NCBI RefSeq assembly: GCF_000003815.2
Contig: NC_049980.1
Location: 15,805,576 to 15,869,575 of the forward strand
Source of the DNA: Branchiostoma floridae
Taxonomy: Eukaryota; Chordata; Leptocardii; Amphioxiformes; Branchiostomatidae
Reading direction: 5' to 3'
DNA length: 64,000 nucleotides
Part shown: piece by piece, positions 1 through 10,889 of the stretch
Position numbering within the stretch: the first letter of the stretch is position 1
Layout of the letters: each line of letters opens with the position of its first letter
Notes under the pieces: model-generated
What the model was told of the DNA's origin: nothing
Databases searched by the model: none
The model's input: only the letters and a program-made list of their open reading frames with translations
Position numbers and translations under genes: made by a program

Positions 1-100
1 TATGCTAGACTTAAAATGGGAGTAGAATCACTTTCATGAGGATTAGTTGTTTTTTTCCAATGAGATGTGTCTGTTATAACAAACCTCTTTATTTTGCTAG

Positions 101-564
101 GATATGGTAGCTCTGGAGAAATTCTCCCCTCCACTCCAACCTGCAGACTTCTATGTCCAGGCCTGTAAATGTTTCCAGCAAGCCAAGAACATCTACGAAA
201 GTTTCCCCAACCAAACCAAGGAGGTACAAACGCTCTGTAAAGTTGCCAAGACCAACTTCGTAGTCGTCAAGCTTCTGCTGGGAGGTCACAAAAGAGAATC
301 TAAGGTATGTTTCCACTTGTGTTGAAAGTTGATTGAATATGATTCAATGTACAAATTTGTACAATGCATACTTGTATTTAATATATTGTGCATGTCACTA
401 TTGATAATTCCATTTTTGCTTTTGCTGAAGTCTTGTAATTGTATTGACTGTGTATTGAATTTCATACAAGTTGAACTCATGGCTTGACATGTTAACTGTT
501 GCAGTCACCACCTGAGTGGGATTTCACAGAACACAACACTTTCCCCATCATAAGACTGACCTGA
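101..564 (+). CDS. 3' end (last two exons) of an unrecognised helical protein
   Basis: Two coding exons read in frame: 101-304 (acceptor TTTTGCTAG, donor GTATGT, 68 codons, phase 0 at both ends) and 505-564 (acceptor GTTGCAG, 19 codons plus TGA at 562-564). The first exon encodes a helix-rich segment with aromatic/alanine spacing (FYVQACKCFQQAKNIYESF) that resembles a TPR-type solenoid helix pair; the last exon gives a short acidic/hydrophobic C-terminus ending in FPIIRLT. The start of the gene lies left of the window. I do not recognise the family and the TPR resemblance is only an impression. A canonical AATAAA follows at 886-891, which fits a terminal exon. It is convergent with the desaturase gene on the other strand. 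Confidence 0.7.
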
Positions 565-885
565 GGCTTGTCCTGACATCTGGGGTCTGCTGAAACTTTC
601 AATCATCAGCCTTGGGAAATGCTGGCTAGACACCAACATACTTTGCTCAGCAGGGTATAGGATATGTGACAGATACAGTGTACTTGCCATTAACCCCCAA
701 AACTTGTCGATACTCAGAGAAAGACTGCAGTGTTCATTTAGGTTGTCATGTTAGCACATCAGTCTATCAACATCATGTTGAGCTGAAGCTGGGGGATCTG
801 ATAGCTAAGTGAAGACATAAACTCCTGTTGTATGTCAGAGTTCACACTGTTGTAACAACAATGTACATGTATGACCAATGATCCA

Positions 886-891
886 AATAAA
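886..891 (+). terminator. Poly(A) signal of the leftmost gene
   Basis: AATAAA lies 322 bases after the TGA of the terminal exon. It is the first canonical hexamer on the plus strand after the stop, so a 3' UTR of about 340 bases is likely. Confidence 0.5.
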
Positions 892-2560
892 AAGATGTTG
901 ATATATGTTAAATTGCTGCATTGGCTGTTTTGAAAATGTGTGAACACTCGATATGCTTAATTGTAATATTAGCTGTACAAGTTTGACCACAAGGATACTA
1001 AAATGTTGACATTGAATGAAAAAGCTGCTCAGGAAAGAAATGCAAAGACAAAAATTCCAAGCAAATAATCCTGTGTCCACTACTGTTTATTACTACCATT
1101 AGTCAAAGTTGCAAAAAATTGCTGTACGTTTCTTGTTGAATCCTCCATAGTGTATGTAGGTGCAATACAATGTTCATAAACAATATGCAACAGGTGCAAC
1201 ATTTCATCACAGCACATCACAGCATTGCTACATTGAGTGCATACAAGAAGGCAACAATAAACACAACTTAATTGTGCGTACAAAGACCTTAGTAGATTTT
1301 GTCTTCAGTAAATCAAAATATGTAAAAAATCAAATAAAAATTGCGATGCTTGGCACAAAGTCAGCTCTGCAGAATAACACATCACATAAAATCACATAAA
1401 TAATAGGGGTCTACACTACAAGCTGGTAAACAGAATTCTGTACCAGTCCTATAGTATAGGTCCAACTAAACAATGGCTTCATTACCTTGTTTTCTTAGTA
1501 ATCCTCCAGGTTTTATATAGCTTATACAAAAATGTTGGCAGGATCGAAAGTCTAAATTGGTTAGTTTTCAATAATCTCCAAGCAGATCTAGCCACCTGCC
1601 TAGCCACCAATAGGTCTGCTTGGAGACTTTTTTTTTAAACCTAAGGCCACAGTAAGTAAATGTTATGGATGATATCTGCACGATCATTACTCTTCACCTA
1701 ATTTCAGAAAAAATTCTTCTTCAGGGTAGGCCTAAGCACTACATGTGCAAAATTGCAATGATGAATTTGATGAGTGGAAAAGGCCTCTTTTTTTAAACCA
1801 GTGCAACAACATTTTAAATCATTGCAAAATAGCTACATGTAAGTCACATAAATATCTGCCTTTTTACATCTTGTACAAAGTTTCTTATTTTATGTCCTAT
1901 CATGGTTATGTGTTATATCTACTCCCATGAATGTACAGTTAACCATATTGTCATGTACCTCATATAACTTCCTTACTCACACACACCTCTTTACTGCTGA
2001 CAATCATAGTCACACACATATATGGGTAAGTATGTCACATACCAACAATCATCAATTCCAGTATACTTCCAACTTTACAGATACTGGTACAAAATTTATA
2101 CCAAAAGTACCATGTTTTATCAGACATGTATGTGTGCTAATGTCAATCCAAAACCTTATCACAGTTAAATCCTATGGTAGTAGATCACTTTTTTTAGAAA
2201 GCAAGATGCAAAGCTTCTCGGAATAGGAGATTTTGAAACCTCATTACTATTATTGCAGACTTCATCTGTATCTGTATCACCAGTATAACCAACCTTCAGC
2301 ATAACACACCAGCTTCACAGGTACACGGCAAAGCAGCAGCTGGTTATATTATACATTTGTACTGAACCCACTGTCACACCTACATGTAACTGCCTCAGAT
2401 TTAAGTCATACTCTATTACACATCTACTGGTTGTATTCAGTACTTGAGAAATGTAACTTCTATTTGACTTTATCATCTAAGATTAGATTAGATTATGGAA
2501 AGAACTGGCTTCTAGTATTAATTCTATTTTTCTATGGCTGCCTTAGTTTAGCAACTGGGC
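892..2560. other. Intergenic stretch, no gene; small inverted repeat at 1575-1626
   Basis: AT-rich DNA with no credible exon on either strand. The only structure seen is a 52-bp inverted repeat: TCTCCAAGCAGA at 1575-1586 and TCTGCTTGGAGA at 1615-1626. The same 12-mer or close variants recur elsewhere in the window (about 4610, 15213, 15355, 15740, 20395), so it is the end of a dispersed inverted-repeat family and not a chance hairpin. No clear target duplication flanks this copy. Confidence 0.5.
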
Positions 2561-2564
2561 TATC

Positions 2565-2846
2565 AGTAATTACCTGACAGGACCCTGTTGTACAGCACTG
2601 GGCTGGGACCAAATACTACCTGACGAGGCTGAATCACAAGGGTCTGCCATTCAACCAAGCCAACCTCAATACGACAATTACGCACGGTTCGGCCATTGAG
2701 CTGTATGGCTATCAAACACTCACACCGAGAAGAACCCCTACTCTTTTTGTGTGTGGTAAGTCGTGTTAACTCCCTTTCCTTAGGGCACAAAGGCAGTGAC
2801 ATGACAGGGTTAGAACCCAGGACCTCTTGGCCACATGATCCCATTG
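2565..2846 (-). repeat. tRNA-derived SINE-like unit
   Basis: Read on the minus strand from 2846, the unit begins with an A-box-like TGGCCAAGAGG followed by a B-box-like GGGTTCTAACCC, then a body with GTGCCCTAAGGAAAGG and GTTAACACGACTTACC. That layout (tRNA-like head with pol III boxes, then a conserved body) is typical of metazoan SINEs. The A and B boxes are closer than in a real tRNA, so this is not a functional tRNA gene. Ends are approximate and no target duplication was confirmed. Confidence 0.45.
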
Positions 2847-2849
2847 CTC

Positions 2850-3742
2850 ATCATGAAATATGTTGACAATTCACCACAATTTACATAAACATTAAGATAT
2901 AATTCTTTAAACGACAAAAGCAGAAAAGGGAATACCACCAGATGTCCAAAAGCTTGAATACTTGAGGTATAATTCCATGGCATACAGCCAGACTATGTTT
3001 TCAAACCATTGCAAACAGCCAGATCATACTTAAAATCCATGAAGAATTTTTATACAACTTCAACTAACTGAGGATAGTTATATTTAAGTTAGTATCAAAC
3101 TATAAGATATCATAAGAATGGCAGTATTTGTTATTCATTCATGATAACACTGATTCCATAATGACTACAGTGAAATTAATAAACTGGATCTTTACCGGTT
3201 GTGTTGGTAACTGACAACATAAGGCATAAGCTAACTTGACAGGGTTAATTCTATTCAACTGTGATTGGCCCCAGTTCTCACAAGGTAGTGACAACATCTT
3301 TGACTTGTATGAAATCTGTCTTACTCTGACATTGGTGAAGATCAGTAGAGCATTTTCTCTACGTAGCACAACATCAGACAATCTTATAATTGTACCTTAC
3401 AATTGATCAATAAATACCCTTGTTGGACCTACCTGTATGTTTGATCACATTGCAACTCAAAGGACATCTGTATTCATCAATACAATTTTTTCTCGTAAGT
3501 TAGATTAAACAACTACCAGTATGATTTTCTACTTACTATATATAGTTATTTCACAATGGAAATATTGTGTTCCATATTGACAACTAAGTCATACAACATA
3601 AAAACTGAGAAGCTACCAGATGTCCACTTATGACACCCTGTTCTCAATGCTGTTTCCTTGTTTTATGTATGCTCATACTTATGTGTAGCTTAGCTATAAG
3701 CAGTAATGTGAATCTTGCGGGTTGTTTTGGGCTACAGACCAT
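2850..3742. other. Desaturase 3' flank, no other gene seen
   Basis: This stretch follows the stop of the minus-strand desaturase and probably contains its 3' UTR. I found no reading frame with splice signals and no clear AATAAA on the minus strand close to the stop, so the transcript end is not placed. Confidence 0.4.
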
Positions 3743-6700
3743 CTAGCGCGGATCAAGCTTGAACAAGAACTTCATGTTGTAGAGGGTGTTCAGCGTGCGC
3801 CAGATGACTGTAGTGAATGGGGAGGAGTCGTAGGGAACGTTGTGCTTGCGGCATATCTCCTGAATCATGTCTCCCACCTGTAGAGAATGGGTACAAATAT
3901 CTTTAGACAATAGCAGATTACATTTTGTACATTTTGAGTATAGTTGCCGCACAATCCACAGAAGACATTTCATTCATTCCAGTCTACAGAATACATTTCA
4001 CTTTGAAATGTGTAACTCTGGGAGGGTAGCAGCTAAGTCTAAGTATCACGGGAATACAACTGTATATTAGGTAATGTTTTCATAGTAAGTGGCCAGGCTT
4101 TTATGAAAGAGCTAGTACAGTCAAACCTGTATTAGGGGTTTCCACAGAGGGGCCACCTGTCCATAGTGGCCACTTTTTGTCGGTCCCTTAAGTATTTTAT
4201 CTACAAGTTACCACCTCTATACAGAGGCCACCTGTCTATAGTGGCCAAATTTGTCCGGTCCCTTGAGTGGCCGCTATAGACAGGTTTGACTGTATGTTTT
4301 TCAGGGGAGTGGGCGGTGCCTTTGGGCAGTAAAACTATCAAACCCGTCCTCGACCTCAGCTTAGTACCTTAACACAAAAAGGTGTGTGTAGAGGCCCTCA
4401 ATCATTTGATCTTAAGCTTAGCTATTCTCCATGCAGTTTTTGGGCCCCGGCTTGTTTTGGATGTACCGGGTACTGCTAGGAGATGGTTGCTGGAATTTCT
4501 AATTTGTCTGTTTTTCTTTGTGTAATATCATAAGGCCTATATCTTTCTAGGAAACTTACAAAATGGAAGGCCATCACAAATTGGCTAAAAAGACTCAAAC
4601 AAATCTCTGCTTGGAGAATATAGGTTTACCTGGCTGATGGCACAAGGGCTGAGCTGAAATAACTTTCTAGGCCAAACAACTCATCGTTGTGTATCATGTA
4701 TTCTGCTGTTGTATTGTACTGAAACAATCCGAGTGAACAGACACGGACCATTTCCCATCTTTCATATTGATGTGCATTTTGTGATACAATATGTGATTTA
4801 CTATGTACAGTATATTCATAAATTTATTAGGACTAAAGTCATGTAATAAGTTCATTCATTTGGACCCTTGTGTTAGGGGACATGTAGCGATGCAAGTTTC
4901 AGTAGCAGGGTATAATAAAAAAAGCCCTTCCACTTTTTATGTGCCTAAGGGACGTCCTCTAATATGGGACCCCAATTTTCAACAAACATGTGCAGCCCTG
5001 ACAGAGATGCTCTATCCAGGATTCAATGGCTTCAACCAGTTACCAACTGCTTGGAACCAAAAACTATGTGGCGGCTACCAGTTCTGATAAAACCGCCTCT
5101 GTCTGGCCCTTCCCATTTCTCTCATTACTGATAGTAAAATGAAAAGTGGCCGGCAGGCTATTTTTTCATAACTTAACTTTTACATGAATTCTTGATAGGC
5201 TTAAACAAAGAAAACAAACCTTGCGCAGGTTGTGGCGAGGAACACGTGGGAAGCAGTGGTGCTCGATGTGGAAGTTAAGACCTCCGTGGAACCAGTCCAT
5301 CCACCAAGGGTTGGAGATGTTGATGTTCTGCTCCGTCTGAGGGGTGGAAAGAAATGAGTACTGACTAAACTACATTTTTTTTCAGCTTTCCTATACTATA
5401 ATAACATGTATCCTTGTATTTGGCACAAATTTCTTTCATTCACCTTGTGGCAGCCTGTACTAGTGAAACACAGCATTATAGAAAGGCTTCAAGAAAAATA
5501 AAAAATAACCCTGACTGAAACCTCTGTTTAGAGAGTAAGTTACGCGTAGAAAGGAAGGCAATGGTGGTAATAACTTGAATAAGACAGCCAGCAGTCTTGA
5601 CAGGACATTTCCCCACCTGGTATCTGTAGAACTCCATCTGATGGAGCTCATCCTTCAGGAAGATGTCCTTGGCATAATGGTTGATGAGGATCTGGATGTG
5701 CAGGAGACCCTCTCCAAATGCAGCAATGGTATAGAACATTGCTCGCTCCTGAGATGAGGATAACTGTTCATTAATGTCCCTTATCGTAAGCTCCATTTGT
5801 CCATATATTTAACAGAAGAAGCGGAACCTATAATTTGTTACAAGTATACTTTCTTTTTTGGTCATTGTCAATGTGCAAAAGTTAGGTGTAATGGGTCATT
5901 CAGTATAATAAAACCAGCTGCTGCCGCATCGCTACCTGAGAAGCTGGTGTGTTGCGCCAAAGGGCGGTTATACTGGCTAAATTGATACAGATACAGATGT
6001 AATATAATCAATACTAGTACCACATGTTTATGAAGGTTGGACATCCAGGTTAACAATATTCAAATACAATTCAATCATTACAACTGGATACAAATGGAAA
6101 TTTACTCTAGATTTACATTTCTAGTGACATCCATCACTCTTCTTCAGTTCAATTCATTTTTAATCATATCCGCTAATTCATTCTAGTGATGCTGAAGGAG
6201 TCCATAAGTCAATCTCTGTATTTATCTATACTAGTAACAAATTTATTACACACATATCACACATGTATGGTAAGTTGTCTTCAAATATTTCATACACTGG
6301 ACAGAACTAGGTTAATTTTGACCTTCCAAATCCTGATCAGGTTATGTCCATTCTGTTAGTCACTACCAAATATGGGAATCTACAGCAAGGCAGTCAGTTT
6401 GGCTGCTTCTTGCCAGAAATGAAGGAGCAAAAAATGTCACTCTGTATCTCCATACTGACCTGCCAGTTGGGTAGGAGGGACAGCAGTGCACACATCCACA
6501 TCCAGTGGAGGCCAAAGGCAATGTACTGCCGAAACTCCTTCTCATCTTTGTAGCTGCCGATGATGGCATCAAGACGGCCACCGATCATGCAGGCTGGGAT
6601 GAAAATGATGTGCTGAATCTGCCGACAACAGAATTTTGCAAACATGTTACACTTTTCAAAGTTCATTTGCAAGTTCATGCTCAAAGGCTAATTGCAAGAG

Positions 6701-8120
6701 AAACATAGCAGACATACAAATACATGTGGCAATGGACAGTGAATGACAATATTGTGGAAACAAAATACTAAAATGCTGGTGATGACTACTAGTTGTATGT
6801 CTAAACAATTTGGGTTTGGCAATAACATATTCACACTTCAAAACAAAAATGACATGTGGGGGCAGCATGGTTTAATCAGAAGTCCCAAAATAACCAAGGT
6901 TGTCGGGCAAAAGTTAGTGCAAATCTTTAACTGAGTTGATCAGACTTTCAGTAATACTGACTCCAAAACAAGGCTGGAGGACATGTTCCATGTTCTTCCA
7001 TGTTCTTTCTTACCTAGTCCTTACCTGAACAAGGAAGGCCTGAAAGTTGGTCTTCATTAGCGGAAACAGCATGACATTCTGGGCCCAGGTGGGCTCAAAC
7101 ACCTGTGGGTCTTGGAAGTCTGTCTTGTAGCATATCGTGTTGGTCAACATGTGGTGCACCCAGTGTTCGTCACGCCACCAGTTGGCACTCACACCGAAAC
7201 AGACGGACCCAACAAATGTGCCCACAAGGTTGGTCACCTGTGGAGGAAGAAATGCAGTTTATTACGAATCATTGGTGTTTTTAACTCCCATTCATCTGGT
7301 GACTGTTTTAACTATTCCAGCATAGGAGACACCACATACAATAACATAGATAACAAAAATCTACTGTCTATGTACATCTTATGCAAATGACCTCAAAAAG
7401 AAAAAAAATCTGAACAATAATGAAAATCTTGTCCTCATAGCTTTTGTCATCAATCTTTTGCTGTGATATCACCAAACAAGGTCCTATAAGGGCACTAGTT
7501 TTCCTATCTTTAGGGATAAAGATCATTCAGACAGGTACAAACCACTAGACAGGTGCGTCAAGTCTTACCTTTTGGGTTTCAAATATCTGGTGGTGCATGA
7601 GATCATGCATCATGAAGCCGATCTGCTGCCAGAAGATGGCGAGCAGTACCCCCGCCAGACAGTGGACCCAGGTCTGCTGGAACCCCACCACCAGCCACAC
7701 CATGGCGGCGAAGATGAGCCCACACACAGCCGCTTTCCGTGCGTACCACCAAAGGTTGGTCTTGTAGTAGCCCTCCTTCAGCAGCCGCTCGTACAGGCCC
7801 CGCATATCCTGGTTGAAGGGGTCCGCGGTGAAGTCGTACTTGTACGTGCCCACGACCTTCAGCGATTTGAGGAACTTCTCGGACACGCCGCTGACGGGGT
7901 GCGAGCTGCGGAACACATCGGTGGCGTCCTTGTTCAGGAAGTATTTCAGAACGTCACCGCCCGGGTGCCGGTCCACGAACGTGGTCACGTCGTACCACTT
8001 GCCGGCGACGCCGACGACCTTCCTGTCCGCGGCCAGACCGTTGGGCGTGGGTCCGGAGCTATCAGCCGCCTTCTGTCGCTGCGTTAAAACCGTCTCCATG
8101 TGCTCTTTGTAGGCCCCCAT
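3743..8120 (-). CDS. Cytochrome-b5 front-end fatty acid desaturase (FADS-like), six exons, complete
   Basis: Membrane di-iron desaturase that adds a double bond between an existing one and the carboxyl end of an acyl chain, with electrons from its own cytochrome b5 domain. Exons on the minus strand: 8120-7569, 7237-7025, 6618-6460, 5748-5617, 5336-5220, 3877-3743, all phase 0 with GT-AG borders; 435 residues, close to vertebrate FADS length. Exon 1 carries the b5 domain (heme motif HPGG, second heme histidine in FRSSHP) and histidine box 1 (HDLMHH). Box 2 is HWVHHM in exon 2. Box 3 in exon 5 reads HIEHH where most front-end enzymes have QxxHH. Hydrophobic helices flank the boxes. An acceptor (CCCGCAG, ending 8133) just before the ATG suggests a 5' UTR intron. 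Regioselectivity (delta-5, delta-6, delta-8 or sphingolipid) cannot be read from sequence. Confidence 0.93.
4116..4294. mobile_element. 175-bp MITE with TA target site (Tc1/mariner-pogo type)
   Basis: The element at 4118-4292 starts CAGTCAAACCTGT and ends with the reverse complement ACAGGTTTGACTG, and is flanked by TA on both sides. Inside are internal direct repeats containing GGCCACCTGTC and TAGTGGCCA. No coding capacity. It sits in the last desaturase intron. Degenerate relatives lie at 23938-24065 and 36664-36851. Confidence 0.75.
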
Positions 8121-8235
8121 GTTTCAGTCAATCTGCGGGAAAAGCGTTAAAGTCAGTAACAAAGGCGAAGAGTAACGTGTACCGTGTACATACAAATATT
8201 GATGGGGGGGGGGGGGGGTGTCTAACGTTAGTTTA

Positions 8236-8485
8236 NNNNNNNNNNNNNNNNNNNNNNNNNNNNNNNNNNNNNNNNNNNNNNNNNNNNNNNNNNNNNNNNN
8301 NNNNNNNNNNNNNNNNNNNNNNNNNNNNNNNNNNNNNNNNNNNNNNNNNNNNNNNNNNNNNNNNNNNNNNNNNNNNNNNNNNNNNNNNNNNNNNNNNNNN
8401 NNNNNNNNNNNNNNNNNNNNNNNNNNNNNNNNNNNNNNNNNNNNNNNNNNNNNNNNNNNNNNNNNNNNNNNNNNNNNNNNNNNNN
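8236..8485. other. Assembly gap (250 N)
   Basis: A run of N between the desaturase 5' end and the upstream region. A homopolymer of G lies just before it (about 8203-8218), a likely cause of the break. The untranslated first exon or promoter of the desaturase may be hidden here. Confidence 0.95.
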
Positions 8486-8615
8486 ACTGATCAAATCAAT
8501 AATACAAAAATCAAACCATGTTAGAAAGCCTTGTTCTGAACTGGACGAAATATTACAAACTTGCATCAAACCAGGTCTCGTCTTTATATTACTCTACCAT
8601 TAATATAACCAACCT

Positions 8616-8636
8616 ATATAACCTCCTTGATATAAC
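8616..8636. repeat. Putative transposon excision footprint (7-bp repeats around CTCCTTG)
   Basis: ATATAAC at 8616-8622 and again at 8630-8636 flank the heptamer CTCCTTG. CTCCTTG is the outer end of the terminal repeat of the CAAGGAGG transposon family at 60186-61336, which also makes 7-bp target duplications. The simplest reading is an excised copy that left one terminal heptamer. Short low-complexity repeats could do this by chance, so confidence is moderate. Confidence 0.4.
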
Positions 8637-10194
8637 CACACAGGTGACCGCCTGAAGTGCTAATTACTGTGCTGAATGCCGGGTACCGGTGGCGTGACCA
8701 TTCAGGTGCTCCAGACTGAAGTCGTCGGGTCACACTGTATCGTCGGGTATGAGAAAGCGCAACAGGATTTTTGGGGACATTAACATCGCCCTCCAGAGAC
8801 TGAAAATACGCACTAGAGACGGCTATCGTCAAAAATAATGTATGCCATGCAATGGCTGTCATTTCCTTTTACTCATGCTGCTTTTACTAATCTTATTCGC
8901 TGACATATCAAGACGAGACACCCCCGTACATTATGTAGTTTCGGCCATACTCGTACCGGCACCCGGCAACACGGATGATTAATGACGTCAGTATGTGCCT
9001 ATTGTAAATACCCCGAACAATGGTGGGGTGGGGAACGTTACTTATCTTGGTTACTACGGATAAACAACAACCCGGGTCACCTCATATAGAAAGGAGGTTG
9101 TCAACATGAAACCACGTGAAGGCTGGTGTGATCTCAAAGCAGATGCAAGGGCCTGACTTGGGATTTATGCACCAGGATCTACGCGTGTAATTTAATATAG
9201 TAATAGTAATATTTATTGCATGATATTTATAGATGAACGGGAAATAACATCTATATCTACTTCTACTTAATAATGCTATCTTCTTCTGATAAAGCACCTT
9301 CGAGATTAGGGGGGCACACACCAGTTTATTTGGGGGTTCAAATGGAGGCGGCACACCCTCAAGTCTAGCGACCATCTCTTCCAGGGAATTATCCTGAAGG
9401 AAAATAACTGTATATGGGGTGAGAGGATACACCTTCAGCTTCAAGACCAACTGAGTTTCGATCCTTCAACTTCTCTAATTTTGAAAAATTATAGGGAAAA
9501 AACATTATTTTCATGTCAAAAATGATGCACAAAATCGGGCATTTTCGCATTGGATAAAACAGATGAAGAAGATTTTTCCGGCAAGCACGGCTGATACTGC
9601 CAGAAAGAGGAAAATCTAAAGACTAATCCAGCCAATTATAAAGAAAATTCTAGTACTACAGTTTTTTTAATCATCCACGGCGCGCGGCATTGCAACTTTG
9701 CTTGACACAGCGCTTCAGAGGTAAATCTAGGTCACCGGCCTCTTTACATTCAGGCGTAGGGATATCGCGGAAGCAACGCGCGGACCAAAACACAATTTGC
9801 ACCAAAAACACACCATTTCCTACGCTTTTCAGCCATGTAACCGTTTAATGTCATTTCGCAGGAAATAATGAGAAATGTCAACTCAAACATGGGCCCTCGG
9901 AAGCCTTTCGTCACTTTTTGGTCGCGGACTACGGAAGAACTGGGGTGTGCACCGTTAGGCTGTGTGACAGAGAAATAAAACATTCGTTGCCGTCAAATTT
10001 TAATGAGTAGGTTCAGTTTAATACCACCATATTCTCATGTAATATTCTCACGACCAAAAACAAGAAATATTGAAGTTGAACTGTACTATTATCCTCTATC
10101 ACAAGAGGAATATCAACAAAGAGTGTTTTTCATCGTTCGCCAGTTTTCGGTAATTTTACCCCAATATTCTCCCAAATAGTGGTCTAAACAAGTC
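8637..10194. other. Gene-free region upstream of the desaturase
   Basis: No exon could be supported. It contains a perfect CRE octamer TGACGTCA at 8983-8990 near CpG-containing sequence (about 8890-9070), possibly the remote desaturase promoter on the minus strand given the 5' UTR acceptor seen at 8133. The remainder, including two open frames of 77-122 codons, shows no family resemblance. Confidence 0.35.
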
Positions 10195-10889
10195 GAAACG
10201 ATGGTTGGGAAGGGAAACAAAAGACTGTACATGTTAAGAACACTGTCCAAGTATGGCCTAACTACTGGTGACCTTGTACTTGTCTATATTGGTTTTGTAC
10301 GCCTGGTATTGGAATACGCATGCCAAGTGTGGCATCCAGGATTGACTGTTGCTGAATGTAAGTCAATTGAAAGAGTGCAGAAGAGAGCTTGTAGGATAAT
10401 CCTCGGACAGAACTATACCTGCTACAGCTCGACACTGACTGAACTCTCCCTCACATCACTGTCTCAGAGACGTCATGACCTATGCAGTTCTTATGCTCGT
10501 TCACTGTATAGATCCCCGACCTACAGGGACTGGTTCCCTCCCTGTCGTAAGGAGATTACTGGCAGAAATACACGTTCAGCCAACAAACTGCAGGTCCCCA
10601 GAGCCAACACCTCTCGTTTAAGGAAAAGTCCAATATACTATATGGTCTCACTACTCAATGACGACATTGTATGAACTATGTGTTTCTACCTTCCCAGTTT
10701 GTAAATAAGTCTGCGTAATGAGGTGATTATTGATGTACATATGTATATAGTTGGAACAGTTTTTAAGCCATTTTTAACTGTTAACAAGCCCACCAATTCA
10801 GCCCTTGGGCTGCTATCAGAAGCTTGTACTTTTTTATTGTTCTGAACGAATAAACCTGTCATTCATTCATTCATTCATTCATTCATTCA
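10195..10889 (+). mobile_element. 5'-truncated CR1-like LINE fragment with (CATT)n tail
   Basis: An open frame from 10201 to 10674 (157 codons) encodes the post-RT C-terminal part of a non-LTR retrotransposon, with LEYACQVWHPGL, RVQKRACRIILG and YRDWFPP motifs. It aligns by eye with the last 160 residues of the complete LINE at 56753-59551 (LEYAAPAWSPGL, RIQRRACRIILG, YRDWLPP). A 3' UTR follows, ending AATAAACCTGT and a CATT microsatellite at about 10859-10889, the usual 3' tail for CR1/L2-type elements. Endonuclease and RT are missing: classic 5' truncation on insertion. Confidence 0.85.

Noticed and set aside
4803-5087. 94-codon plus-strand frame in the last desaturase intron
   Set aside because: No splice context, no homology and an intronic position on the opposite strand; likely chance.
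7572-8087. 171-codon plus-strand open frame
   Set aside because: Exact antisense shadow of desaturase exon 1, whose high GC content keeps the other strand open.
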